From: Callaeas wilsoni
Lineage: Eukaryota; Chordata; Aves; Passeriformes; Callaeidae
Direction: 5' to 3'
NCBI GenBank assembly: GCA_013398955.1
Contig: VWPU01004544.1
Location: 1-64,000, forward strand
Length of the DNA: 64,000 nucleotides
Every line of letters starts with the position of its first letter. The first letter of the stretch is position 1. Below the pieces are notes generated by a model. The model saw only the letters and a list, made by a program, of their open reading frames with translations. It made no database searches and was not told where the DNA came from. Shown here piece after piece: positions 53,901-64,000 of the stretch. The translations under genes were made by a program, and so were the position numbers.

Positions 53901-56900
53901 GCCAGTTGGGAAAAAAGTGATCTCTGAATTGTTGCCAAATTCCATGTGTTGCATTTGTTTTAATATGTCAGACTAGGGCTAAATAACAGGACCTACATAC
54001 ATAATAACTTACATGCCTACAAAACTCACAATTATTATTAAAGCAATTATATCAGATTTTCATTAATTTAAGCTTATTTGCCCTACAGTCATCACTGTAT
54101 CTCACATGAGAAATAGAATATAGATATTTATCTACTTACTTCAGGTTTGAAAATGAGATGCTGGGTACCCTTCCATATAACAGTGTGTCACTATTGTTTC
54201 CAAAGGTACCAGCAACTGAAGCAGCAATGGGAGATGAAGTCTGAGGAAGCAGAGCTGTTGCACAAGAAGCTTCATCAGAGTGCTTACCACAAACAAGAGG
54301 AAGAGCTGCTTGCACTGAAGAAAACCATTGGTGACAAATGTGTTCTTACTCTTCTAACTGAAAACTAATTGCTGAGAATGAGATGGGTATCAGGCTGCTT
54401 GACTAACAGAATCTTTACTTAAGAAAGAACTACTTTTCACTTTAAAAATACTAGCTTTATATTTTAGAACATGTAACAAGTAGAGAATCACAGTATAATT
54501 GCATAGAGGTGATTCACTTAAAGTTGGTCATTCTCTTATAGTAAAGGTTATACTCTTATTAAATGTTTTTAATATACTATTTAATAAAGGAAAATACATC
54601 TTTGTAGGGAAGTTTAAAAATTGATTTAATCCCATATTTGAGTAATCTTTTCTTTTTTCAAGCCCTCTGTTTCTGTAGATAATCAAGGTTAGTAATATAG
54701 TTTGCGTAACAAGAAAGCATTGGAAAGAAATAGTATTTCATATAGCTAAGAAAAGACAAAAATGCACAAAATGCAGCAACAAGTAAAACATATTAAAAAA
54801 ATGGACAGAAGTGATACATATCTACACATAATATTCTAGGGATGAGGTGATATCCTGTTAGGTAGCCATCTGATTAATTACTGAGATCCTGATCCTGAGA
54901 CTTGGCATATTCTTCCCTCTGTCAAAAAAAAAAGTCATCTTTTCATAATGCCTGTTTGGTCCCCTACCAATAACTGGTAGCAACAGCACACTGTCTTAGA
55001 GTAATCATTAAAATATCTGACTTCAGCAGCTAGTGAGTGTTCAACCACTTTTCTTCTGTTGGAGGCAAAGAGAGATTTATTTCAGTTGGTGTTTAGGATG
55101 ATGGTGTTTAGGATGTTGGATGTTATTTCAGTTGGTGTTTAAAGATGAAACAGTGCTCAATCTCAGTACTCTACTTCTTGATTCAGCATATTGTGAAGAG
55201 ACATTAAACAAAACTGAACAGAGCAAAAAGAAAGCAGAAGAAAAATACAAGGAATTAGAGAATAAAATTAAAAATGCAGAAGCGGAATATCTAAAAGAAC
55301 GAAAAAATGCGGAGCAGAAACTAGACAATGCAAAGAAAAAGGCAGACACTTCAAGCAAAAAAATAAAAGATATGCAGCAGGTAAAACTTCACTTCTGTTG
55401 GCAATTTTCTCTGTGTTAAAAGTGGCCACAAAAATCAGAAAGTTTGATTCTCCTGAGGTTTTGATGCTCTCTGTTTTGGGACTTAATATGTTACTCTGTA
55501 GTCACTGATATAGTCACTGACTGAGGTTTTTTGTCTTTTTCTTTCTTGGTTTTTGTGAGATTGCACTGTTACTCAAGAATGGGTGCTGTTAATCTTCTAC
55601 AGCATTTACTACATCAAACTGAATCTTAATTCTCTCTATTTAAATATAACTAATAAATTGGGTAACATCTCTCTAGGAAGTCAAAGCTTTAGTTCTGGAA
55701 CTTGAAGAGCTGAAACAAGAGCAGGCCTCCTATAAACAACAGATAGCAGCTGCAGAGGAAGCAATCAAATCCTACCAGGATCAAGTTGATGCTATGGTGG
55801 ATGAAGTGGCTAAGACAGAGGTAAAAGTGAATACTATGTTTCATTATCCCTTTTGATGTTACTCTGTGTGATCCTCTGAACCTCACATTATAATGTGTAT
55901 TTTTTTCTGCAGGCCTGCTTACCACACTCAGTCAGCCTAGGTAGTTATTTTTTGCTTCACTTTCACATGTGAATTTTTTCTCCTTGCTGTGTCAGTTCTA
56001 ATGAGGCTTTAACACCACCTTTAAAAGAGGCCAGTAAATGTCTTCTGATTTGCTTTTTCAGGAATCTGTAGAGAGATCACAGAAGGAGCTTGCCAAGCAA
56101 AAGGAAGTAATTGCATTACATGATAATGCAATTAAAGACAAATCTGCAGAGATGGTAAAATACAGAGAACAAAATAATGAATTACAGCTTAAGGTTAAAG
56201 AATTAGAACACGGCATCACCAAATGTCAACAAGAGGCTGCTGAGGCTGCTGCCAAGGTATTTCAAAATTGTGCTTTTCTTCATATCTTGTGACCAAGAAT
56301 GGTTATTTCCCTTACCACATGCAAAGGAAATAGCCTTTTTTCTTTAAGCACTGTCATATTTGCAGCTCTCAATGTGAGAAGTTTTATCTGAAGAAGAGGG
56401 AGTGTAAATTGTACATTGTAAAAGAGCTTATCTGTATGGAGTAACAGAGGGTAGATAACAGAGAGAAAGTGATCAGTAAGAACATTCCAACTGTGTGGAC
56501 AAATTAGATAACTAATTTAAGAAGGTAATTCCAAGATGTAGTGACATTGGTATAGTTCAGACGTAGAAAAAAAGTGCTTCAAGTAAGTAAGATATACATG
56601 AAAGCTACCTTAAATTCTTGGTTTGTCCACAGTCAAGGAAATTATACAAAGCATTGTAGTATCTGTGCTGCATTTGGGTAGAAGAAATAATGTGGTAATT
56701 TCAGAATGTAGATGGGGTTTTTTGAGGTTGGTTTGTTTGTTTGTTTTTAAATTTTTAGTTCACATTTGGGAAGTGTGAAGAAAAAGCCTCAACATATCTT
56801 TTTGTTTACAGGTGACCAAAATGCTGAAAGAACACAAGTGGATAGCTTCAGACAAACCACTCTTTGGCCAGCCAAACACAGCCTATGATTTCAGTAGTTG

Positions 56901-59900
56901 CAACCCTAAAGAAGCAAGTCAGAAGCTGCAGAAATTGCAGGAGCATAAAGAGAAGTTGGGAAGGAATGTGAACACAAGAGCTATGAACATGCTTTCTGAC
57001 GCAGAGGAGAGGGTAAACGTGCTATGCTTTAATCCATAAACATGGAGCAGGCAGGTCATATGGTGTATATACCATACATACAGATTTAGATAATGTAACT
57101 TTATGTTTTCACAAGCTCTATTTCTCAATTCACCAAAAATAAAACTAAACCTTCATGAGAGAGCAGGAAACATTTTGCTTGTTCTTTCATACTTATCTTA
57201 CATTTTTGAACTGTTCATTAGCACACCAGGTTTCCAGGTTACTCATAATCTTGACTTTGGATGGTAAAAAATACTATTTTATTCCTTCCTACCCCAGTTC
57301 ATCCTAAGTTGAAGCATTAGCAAGCTCTGTGGCATCCATTAGAGTATCTGAGGACTACATGCTGTATTAAAAGTTGCAGACCAAAAAAAATTCATCTTGA
57401 AGCACAGTAGCTTGACGGTGTAGCAGGGTTGTCTTGAATTAATCTGTATCTTCAGGCTATTCGAGGATTGTCTCAAAACTGCCCACTGATTTTACCCTTC
57501 AACTTTTCTAGTACTGTTTCCTCCTATCAGCTTCCAGAAGTATCCTTTCTTCTACAGAAAAGCAAGTGAAACATGATTAACTTGGAAGTGCAACTTTTAG
57601 AGCAATGTTGTCCTTCCCCTTTGCTGATCGTTGAAAATTCTGATGCCTTAATTTGCAAATAATCTCAAAACTTACATCCTTCATGCAGCTAAATGAATGC
57701 ACCGGATTTCAATCTTGTGGTTAATGACTATTTCATAGCTACACAACGATACAGTGAAGCTGTAAGATTAGCACAAAATGCATTTGAGCACGAAGTTCAT
57801 TGAAATAAATCTTTTCTTCTCATTGCACCAGTACAATGACTTAATGAAGAAAAAAAGAATTGTAGAGAATGACAAGATAAAAATTCTTGCCGTTATTGAA
57901 GAGCTTGACCAGAAGAAAAAAGAGGCTTTAGATATTGCTTGGAAAAAGGTATGACACTTGAAATTTATCTTCATATTTTAGTAGAGGATCAGATTTATCT
58001 TAGATTACTGTTTTGCATATTTCCTTGGGAAAAAAAGCCTGTTTTCAGAATTAATATCCCCGACCTATATTTAAAAATAACCACTTTATTTCTCCTGTTT
58101 ATTCCCACTTTTGAGAATAAGACATGAATTCTCTGAGAATTGTAAAGGTCCAATTAAACCTGCAAAACTACTTTCTCATTCCCTTTTAATGCCCACAAAA
58201 ATTTCATGAAGGTTAAGGCATATCAAAACACAGTCAGGTTTTATTTTTGGTATATTTTCTTTTCTTAAACCAGTTTTTACTGGAGTTAAAATTTTCTGGT
58301 TCTGTGTTGCCCTCTACAGGGCGGGGCTGTGGACCTGGGGTACTGCTCCTGTAACTGTCAGGATACATCATATGGGGGTAGAGCAATGTCTGGTTTATGT
58401 TCCTCTTACCCAGGCACTTTTTACCAGGTCTCTCATATAATGAATTATAACAAAAGTATAAAATTATCCCTTTCTATATGGAAATCTTTTGACACTTTCT
58501 TTTCTGCTGTACCAGCAGAACTTGTGCTTTTTGACTTTTGAGAAAATTGATTTTAACCAAGATTAAATTGCACATAGATGAAGTCTCCGTTTACTTATTA
58601 ATTATCCTGCCTGTACTTAGGATATCGCTGACAAAATGGTTCCTTTTCACTGTAAAAATCGTGTTTGGCAGAAATTAGTGAGCTGTAATTCAAAGGCATC
58701 ACGCATGGTGGAATAAGTGTGTTTTCAGATAAATTCCTAAACCTAGGAAATTTTTAATCTGCATTTACAAAGTTGCATCCCATCCCATACCTGGACATTG
58801 CTTAAGTGAACCTGGGAAGAAAAAGAGTGGGGAGGATGCCAACATGTATCTCTTACACGGTGCTTGTACTTAGTAGTCCATTAATTGGGAGAAATTGCAA
58901 TTTGCCAGTTAATAAATCAGAGTTAGGGCATAACCATTTCCCTGGCTGATAGCATAAAGCCTTCCAATACATTCTTCATTTGATCCTTCTAAAATGCTTG
59001 GTATGAGGTGTCATATGTCCTTTGGTGTGGCCTCTCTCTTCAGTACAGAAAAAATCAAAGCTAGTGTTTTCTCACTGTCCTGGGTGTGACATGGGAAGTC
59101 ACCGTGTTGAACTGGGAAAGATGTCTCGAGCGTCGTGCTGCTCGCCACTAAGTTTTTCACTCTTTGTGCTCTTGATCCAAAGCACTTTCATACATCTTCT
59201 GTGGTCTGACTTCTAGGTGAATGAAGACTTTGGTTCCATTTTCTCAACACTCCTACCCGGAGCCAGAGCTAAGCTAGCAGCCTCTAAAACTCACAATGTC
59301 TTGGTTGGTATGGAGTTCAGAGTTGCCTTAGGAAACACCTGGAAGGAAAACTTAACAGAACTTAGTGGAGGACAAAGGTTGGTGAATTCATTTGTTTTCC
59401 ATTGTCATTGTGTATGTAATTGATATGTCTAACTAATTAAAGTTCTGAAAAGCAAAAAAATTAATCTTTTCCTTGTCAAATCAGGGACTCTTCCTCCTTC
59501 CAAACAGATTCAATATTGCAAGCACTATTAATACATGCTGACTTAAAACAATGCTTTACTTAGTGTAAGATAACAAACAAGATTTTAATCTACAGAGAAG
59601 TGGCAAAAAGAATTAATTGAATGGTGAGAAAACCACATTTAACTCTAGGTAGTACTGATGTAATGTTGAATGAAATGCTCCTCTCCTTGAGTTCTAACCA
59701 CAGAAACCTCTATAGGCAAGTATTTCCCTGGTACAAAAGTAGTGTCATGGCAACAATTTTCTTCTCCAGAAGTTTCTGTCTATTGCTACTGTGCAGGGCA
59801 TGTGCTTCTTTGCAACTTCTAAGGAAAACTTAACAAACTGAAAAGCAGAAACAGAATTTTGGAAGAGGTGAGACAGAGATACAGAGCTTTCTAAGGACAG

Positions 59901-61822
59901 AATACTTGAAGAACCAGACATGGAAAAACATCATTGCAAAACTCAGAATTTAAAATAGACCAACAGCACAATTTTAAATATCACCCAACTAACGTGATTT
60001 TTCAATAAGAAGAAGCAATATTTGCTGTTTCTGACAGAAGATTTCACATTTTGAAATGGGAAACTATCATTCCATCTCTTCAAAATCATAGCAGTAATGT
60101 GCTTTGAGGAAGCATTTTAAAATTATAGAATCATTTAGGCTGGAAAAGCTCTCTTAAGATCATTAAGTCCAACCATGAACTTAACTGCCAGGTCCACCAT
60201 TAAGCCATGTCGCTAAGCCCCACATCTACATGTCTTATAAATCCCTCCATGGGTGCTGACTCAACCACTTCTGTGAGCAACCCCTTCCAATGCTTGATAA
60301 CCTTTTCAGTGAAGAAATTTTTCCTAATATCCCATCTAAACCTACCTTGGTGTCACTTGAGGCCGTTTCCTCTTGGCCTGTCTCGTTACCTGGGAGAAGA
60401 GGCCAACCGCCACCTGGCTACACCCTCCTTTCAGGCAGCTGTAGAGAGCAATAAGGTCTCTCCTGGGCCTCCTTCTCTCCAGGCTAAAGAACGCCAGTAC
60501 CTGCTCCTCATCAGATTTATGCTCCAGACCCTTCACCACCTTTGTTGCCTTTCAACAATTGTTTTCATAAGCCAAAGCCTTTCAGACAAGAGTAAATAAT
60601 AACTTCTTTGTCTCCATACTAGATCATTGGTGGCCTTATCCTTGATATTAGCCATGCTCCTCTTCAGGCCTGCTCCAGTTTACATCTTGGATGAAGTGGA
60701 TGCAGCCCTTGATCTCTCTCATACCCAGAATATTGGGCAGATGCTTCAAACTCACTTCAGACACTCCCAGGTATGATCTTGAAATTATTGCGGTAATAGA
60801 ATGGTTTGGGTTGGAAGCGGCCTTAAAGATCATCTAGTTCAATCCCCTGCCACGGGCAGGGACACCTTCCACCAGGCCAGATTTCTCAGAGTTCTGTTAT
60901 TTCTAGAAGCAGCCTGGCACCAAGGATTCTGAGCTGTTTACCTCTTTTATTCTATAGATGTGTGTTATATTTCCTAGCTGTTTCAACTGAAAGCTTGACT
61001 GATGATATGGCAATGGTGAAATTGAAATGTTGCTGCACTTGTTAAAAGTGAGCAGTAGGGAGGAGTATCTGTGATACGCTCAATTTCAGGCATGACAACA
61101 TCCTGAATTCTCTTTTCTTAGAGTTCTTTAACTTGAGGTTAAAAATACTTCATGTTGACCTTATTGAAAAACATCAGGCACTACTGGAAATCTCTGTATC
61201 ATTGTGACCTGTACATGAAAAAAAGGCAGTACCCACCTCTATTTGATGTAAAGATTTGACCATTCCAAATTATGAGAGTGAGGAGGGGAACATTTCTTAC
61301 CAGTATTGCAAAATTATTTGAGTAGTATCTTTTGACTAGGTAAGATCCTACATTCTTTCATAATTAGCGGCACAGTTTTTTCCATGTTTTCTTCCACCAT
61401 GAACAGGCAGCCTGCATTGTGGACTGTATCCCAGGCCAGGTTTTGGGATATGGACAGAAGTGTCATTAGCTGCAGAAAAAGCAAAGCCTGTACGTTGACC
61501 TGCTTAGCACATTCTGTTAGTTTTAGAATATTTTTTTAAGATTATTACTGAGGTATTAGCCAAGTGAAAGGAGTCCTCTCTTTGGAAGCCTTTTCTAGTG
61601 TTTAAAGTCTTTATTTGGATAGCAACATTTATTTTAAGTGTTTTTGGTTTGTTTTAGTTTATTGTGGTGTCCTTGAAGGATGGAATGTTCAACAATGCAA
61701 ATGTCCTCTACAAGACCAGGTTTGTGGATGGTGTATCCACTATTGCAAGATACAGTCAGATTCTAAAGAGAAAAAATGAGTCTGCCAGCAAGAAAGCTAA
61801 GAAAATACGTATGAAGGAGTAA
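41931..61822 (+). CDS. SMC2: SMC2, condensin ATPase subunit, 24 coding exons, 1193 aa
   Basis: With SMC4 it forms the ATPase core of condensins I and II, which compact mitotic chromosomes; the chicken protein was first named ScII. Exons: 41931-42098, 43001-43150, 43755-43877, 44797-44835, 45021-45131, 45319-45363, 45858-46091, 46751-46900, 47560-47793, 48637-48796, 50678-50795, 51471-51609, 51855-51974, 52294-52498, 53076-53211, 54206-54330, 55187-55380, 55677-55820, 56062-56256, 56812-57012, 57832-57948, 59217-59377, 60623-60770, 61658-61822. All phases agree; the total is 3582 nt. N-terminal head: Walker A GLNGSGKS at 32-39, Q-loop Gln147. Coiled coil about 170-505. Hinge about 510-670. Return coil to about 1035. 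C-terminal head: signature LSGGQ 1085-1089, Walker B VYILDE 1109-1114 with catalytic Glu1114, then ALDLSHTQN. Length is near human (1197 aa). All introns are GT-AG except the one at 52499, which is GC-AG. The 5' UTR joins at acceptor 41916-41917. Confidence 0.97.
42099..43000 (+). other. SMC2: SMC2 intron after the first coding exon
   Basis: A 0.9 kb intron, donor GTAAAG and acceptor GGACTTAG. No repeat or open frame of note. It also represents the other short SMC2 introns (43151-43754, 43878-44796, 46092-46750, 46901-47559, 47794-48636, 53212-54205, 54331-55186, 56257-56811, 57013-57831, 57949-59216), in which I see nothing beyond simple repeats and the short duplication noted near 55.1 kb. 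Confidence 0.75.
44665..44680 (+). repeat. A16 homopolymer in an SMC2 intron
   Basis: A pure A run with no flanking duplication that I can see. Similar runs are A14 at 19408-19421 and A15 at 63930-63944. Confidence 0.9.
45832..45848 (+). repeat. T17 run in the polypyrimidine tract before an SMC2 exon
   Basis: Part of an almost pure pyrimidine stretch running from about 45806 to the acceptor CTGCTCAG at 45857. It is a strong splice acceptor tract and probably length-polymorphic. Confidence 0.9.
48854..50160 (-). mobile_element. Solo ERVL-type LTR (1.3 kb) in SMC2 intron 11
   Basis: On the minus strand it opens TGTGTTGGGGCTGGGTGAGA and ends CAGGGTCAACTCATGACA, giving TG...CA termini. The interior includes GGAGTTAAC near the 5' end and CTCAACCCACAAGC near the 3' end. 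These are features I associate with a very common avian ERVL-type LTR; the family was recalled, not searched. No convincing target duplication remains (AAAAG against GGAGG), so the ends may be off by some bases or the flanks mutated. It is antisense to SMC2. A 247-codon plus-strand open frame inside it (49088-49831) is non-coding LTR sequence. Confidence 0.72.
49161..49450. repeat. Minisatellite of about 48 bp inside the LTR
   Basis: Six imperfect units, each beginning like CTGCTCCAGCRTGGG, start at 49161, 49208, 49253, 49302, 49350 and 49402. Spacing is 45-52 bp. The units are diverged from one another, so the array probably belongs to the LTR family rather than arising after insertion. Confidence 0.8.
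55077..55141 (+). repeat. 19 bp direct repeat before SMC2 exon 18
   Basis: TTATTTCAGTTGGTGTTTA occurs at 55077-55095 and exactly again at 55123-55141, with partial GGTGTTTAGGATG copies between. Each copy contains TTATTTCAG, which looks like a splice acceptor. The used acceptor is at 55186. Confidence 0.9.
60124..60553 (-). repeat. CR1 LINE fragment in SMC2 intron 23
   Basis: The plus strand reads ATAGAATCATTTAGGCTGGA, GATCATTAAGTCCAACCATG, CAGTGAAGAAATTTTTCCTA and ACCTGGGAGAAGAGGCCAAC, the reverse complement of the CR1 3' region. It is antisense to SMC2. It has less decay than the copy at 26.2 kb, judging by eye. Confidence 0.9.
60796..60881 (-). repeat. Short CR1 3' tail in SMC2 intron 24
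   Basis: AGAATGGTTTGGGTTGGAAG, CATCTAGTTCAATCCCCTGC and GACACCTTCCACCAGGCC match the reverse complement of the CR1 3' end. Only about 85 bp remain. It starts 25 bp after the donor of exon 24. Confidence 0.88.
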
Positions 61823-62330
61823 AGAGGACCTGCAGAGACAGGAAGCAGTAGTCCTTGATGTGCAGTAGCACATTAGGTTTTCCCTGTTGCTTTTTAAATT
61901 TTTTCTAATGTGTTTTAATGTTTTAGCTATTAGCTCATATCTGCATCTTATTAAGAACTGAAATTCATGGGAAACAGTCTGTAACAGTCTATTAAGCTGG
62001 ACAATTTTAATACTCTTGGTGTGCCGTAATTCCTGTCATTCCTTTTTAAGCATTTACATATGAATATATATAAGCAGTAGCTTTGTAAAGTTACAGCCTT
62101 TCAATGAGGAAAATCTGATTCAACTACCAGCATTCACAGCATTCAGAAGACCTGCTGCAAAGTGTAGTAACAATCTTCCTCTCTTGTTGTCAAATTCCAA
62201 AGAAAAATGTCATACCAATTTTTGTTGGTATGTAATTCTTTGTTAAGGAGCAAAGCAATCATCAACTAACTGCCATGGTATTTTTGCAATTTTTAACCTT
62301 TTGCTATTAAATATACCTACGAAACCTGGT
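61823..62330 (+). terminator. SMC2: SMC2 3' UTR with poly(A) signal
   Basis: After the TAA stop at 61820-61822 the first good signal is ATTAAA at 62306-62311, followed by a GT-rich stretch (GGTGGTGCGTGTGC) at 62329-62342. A second candidate, AATAAA at 62856-62861, would give a longer 3' UTR of just over 1 kb. Confidence 0.65.
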
Positions 62331-62344
62331 GGTGCGTGTGCTTT

Positions 62345-64000
62345 CCTTCCTCTTAGTTTTCCACTGAACAGTGCCTACTCAGGATTAAACCCTTTCTCAT
62401 TTTTGAACTTACTTGAATGTGTCCTGCTGCTTTCACTGGCCAGAAATGACGTGTCTGCGGGGCTCATGCCCAAACCGCAGAAACCCAGCTTTGTCACAGC
62501 ACTGCAGAGTCTCTGCTCCCCACAGCACAGGACCCATGCACGGGCCCTGTGGTGGGTGTATAGTCTGACAGCGTTCTCTTGCCAGATGATGCTTCAGGCA
62601 CTTGGTGGCCAGCATCTGCGAGGTCTGTGTTTGCGTGTGCTCCTCTGCTTACCTCACTTGTGTCCCTTCCTTCTTTTTGTCCCTTTCAGAATACTGTTTA
62701 GAAAAGTACATGTAATTGAGGTTGCGCGAGGGGGAAATGTGTACATGTCTGGAATAATTTGGAAATATTTAAGTTCTTGAATATTATTTAAGTAAGCTTT
62801 CAATCTCATGGCCTCATCTACCATATACGTGTAATATATACAAGACTGTATATATAATAAATGCGAAGAATGTGTCTGTGTAATACAGACACGTGTCCCC
62901 TAACCCTGCCTGGTTGCAGGAGATGGAGCTATGGGTTCAAAAGCACAGAGTTCCTCCCAGGGCTGCAGAGCCACCGTGTGTCTCCGAGAGGCAAGGGCGG
63001 CAGGCCAACGCAGAGCACAACAGCAGCACACTCCGAATCTGGAGCGCAGGAACACTAAAATACTCACCGCAGGAGAAAAAACACTACCAGTTACTCCAAG
63101 GAACAGGTCATGCAGCTTTTATTTAGTTTTTACCTTTTTGGTAAGCAGGAGGGTTTTCTTTCAGTCAGACCATTCACATATTTGGACAGTACAGATTGCA
63201 GTGAATTTTGATGGAGATCTTGCAACATTAGAAAACTTTTCCCAATATACATCCATTTAAGCAACAGCTTGTAAGCCAGAGTGAGAGTGCTAGAGTCGAG
63301 TCTGCGCACTGCACTCCAGGTATACAAAGCATCGCAGCAGCACAAGAAATGCCCATGCTGGGCAAAGTACAGTGTGTTTTACATAGTGCAATCACTTTTA
63401 GAGGAGAAACTCTAGGAAGGCCACATCTATTTTTTTTTAATCCTATCAAGTTTACAAATGCGAGGGGGGTAGAAATCAAACCTCTGACTTAATTAACTTT
63501 TGTACAGGTAGGTTTTGTGTATAGGCACATGCTTTAGAGAGGAGCTCTGAATCTGCTCTGTAATCACGAGAAAGACATATTGCTTTGTGATTCAGAAAGT
63601 GTCATACCGTCTCTAATCTTCCTAACACTCTTGGCCAGAGTTGTTAATCCAGCTGTTTATAGAGTTCCTAGAATACGCTCTTCCCTCTAGTGTAAATCCC
63701 CAATAGAGAAATTCAGGTTGCTATTGACAGTGATTACAGTTATTCTTTGTACAGTCATTTGACCATACTAGGCATTGCCTCTGAATACTCCAGTCCACAG
63801 TGAAAACTCAAATTACCAGAGACATGGAGGCTCTTGCATTTCTGTTACTGTCACTCACCAATATGAAAAAACCCAAGTCAGACAATGAACTGCTACAGCA
63901 AAGCATCACCAGTAATATTCACCTAATACAAAAAAAAAAAAAAAGCACTCATGACACTACATGTCACGGTAAGCAAGTTTTTAGAGATACTGCAAAATTA
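62345..64000. other. Gene-free end of the window downstream of SMC2
   Basis: No coding exon is supported. A minus-strand AATAAA at 63123-63118 could end a neighbouring minus-strand gene whose 3' UTR would fill 63.1-64 kb, but there is no coding evidence inside the window. Confidence 0.5.

Overview
This window is vertebrate nuclear DNA, almost certainly from a bird. It has long introns, three well-conserved vertebrate genes with GT-AG exon structure, CpG-island promoters, several CR1 LINE fragments (the dominant avian retroposon) and LTRs that resemble avian, especially passerine, endogenous retroviruses. The TXN protein reads close to the chicken form but is not identical, so the species is probably another neognath. 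The three genes belong to human 9q31-type synteny, which would place the window on an avian Z chromosome. That placement is inference.

Layout. (1) 1-9.95 kb: TXN on the plus strand, complete. It starts in a CpG-rich promoter with a TATA-like box and an NRF1-type palindrome and has five coding exons for 105 aa. Intron 1 holds a CR1 tail and a solo LTR. (2) 9.95-17.1 kb: a 7 kb gap with no gene I can support. (3) 17.1-31.7 kb: PTGR1 on the minus strand, convergent with TXN, with nine coding exons for 329 aa. One 5.2 kb intron carries a gag-only, decayed endogenous retrovirus at 20381-24468, in the same orientation as PTGR1. (4) 31.7-40.7 kb: a gene-poor stretch with CR1 fragments upstream of PTGR1. 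(5) 40.7-41.5 kb: a CpG island with an E2F-type site, the SMC2 promoter. (6) 41.93-61.82 kb: SMC2 on the plus strand, 24 coding exons for 1193 aa, followed by a 3' UTR to about 62.33 kb. Its introns carry a 1.3 kb solo LTR and two CR1 tails. (7) 62.35-64 kb: no gene supported, but a minus-strand AATAAA at 63118 could mark the end of a neighbouring convergent gene.

The three genes do not form one pathway. TXN is the cytosolic disulfide reductase. PTGR1 is an NADPH-dependent enone and leukotriene B4 oxidoreductase. SMC2 is the ATPase core of condensin. TXN and PTGR1 both act in redox and electrophile handling, but nothing in the sequence shows that they are co-regulated.

I see no clear undescribed gene system. 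The observations most worth following are an alternating two-unit repeat of about 109 bp with small inverted repeats in the ERV leader, a possible alternative last exon of PTGR1, a GC-AG intron in SMC2, and an LTR sitting 57 bp behind a weak SMC2 splice donor. Exon boundaries were read by hand from conserved protein identity, codon phase and splice consensus. Untranslated exons and repeat family names are less certain.
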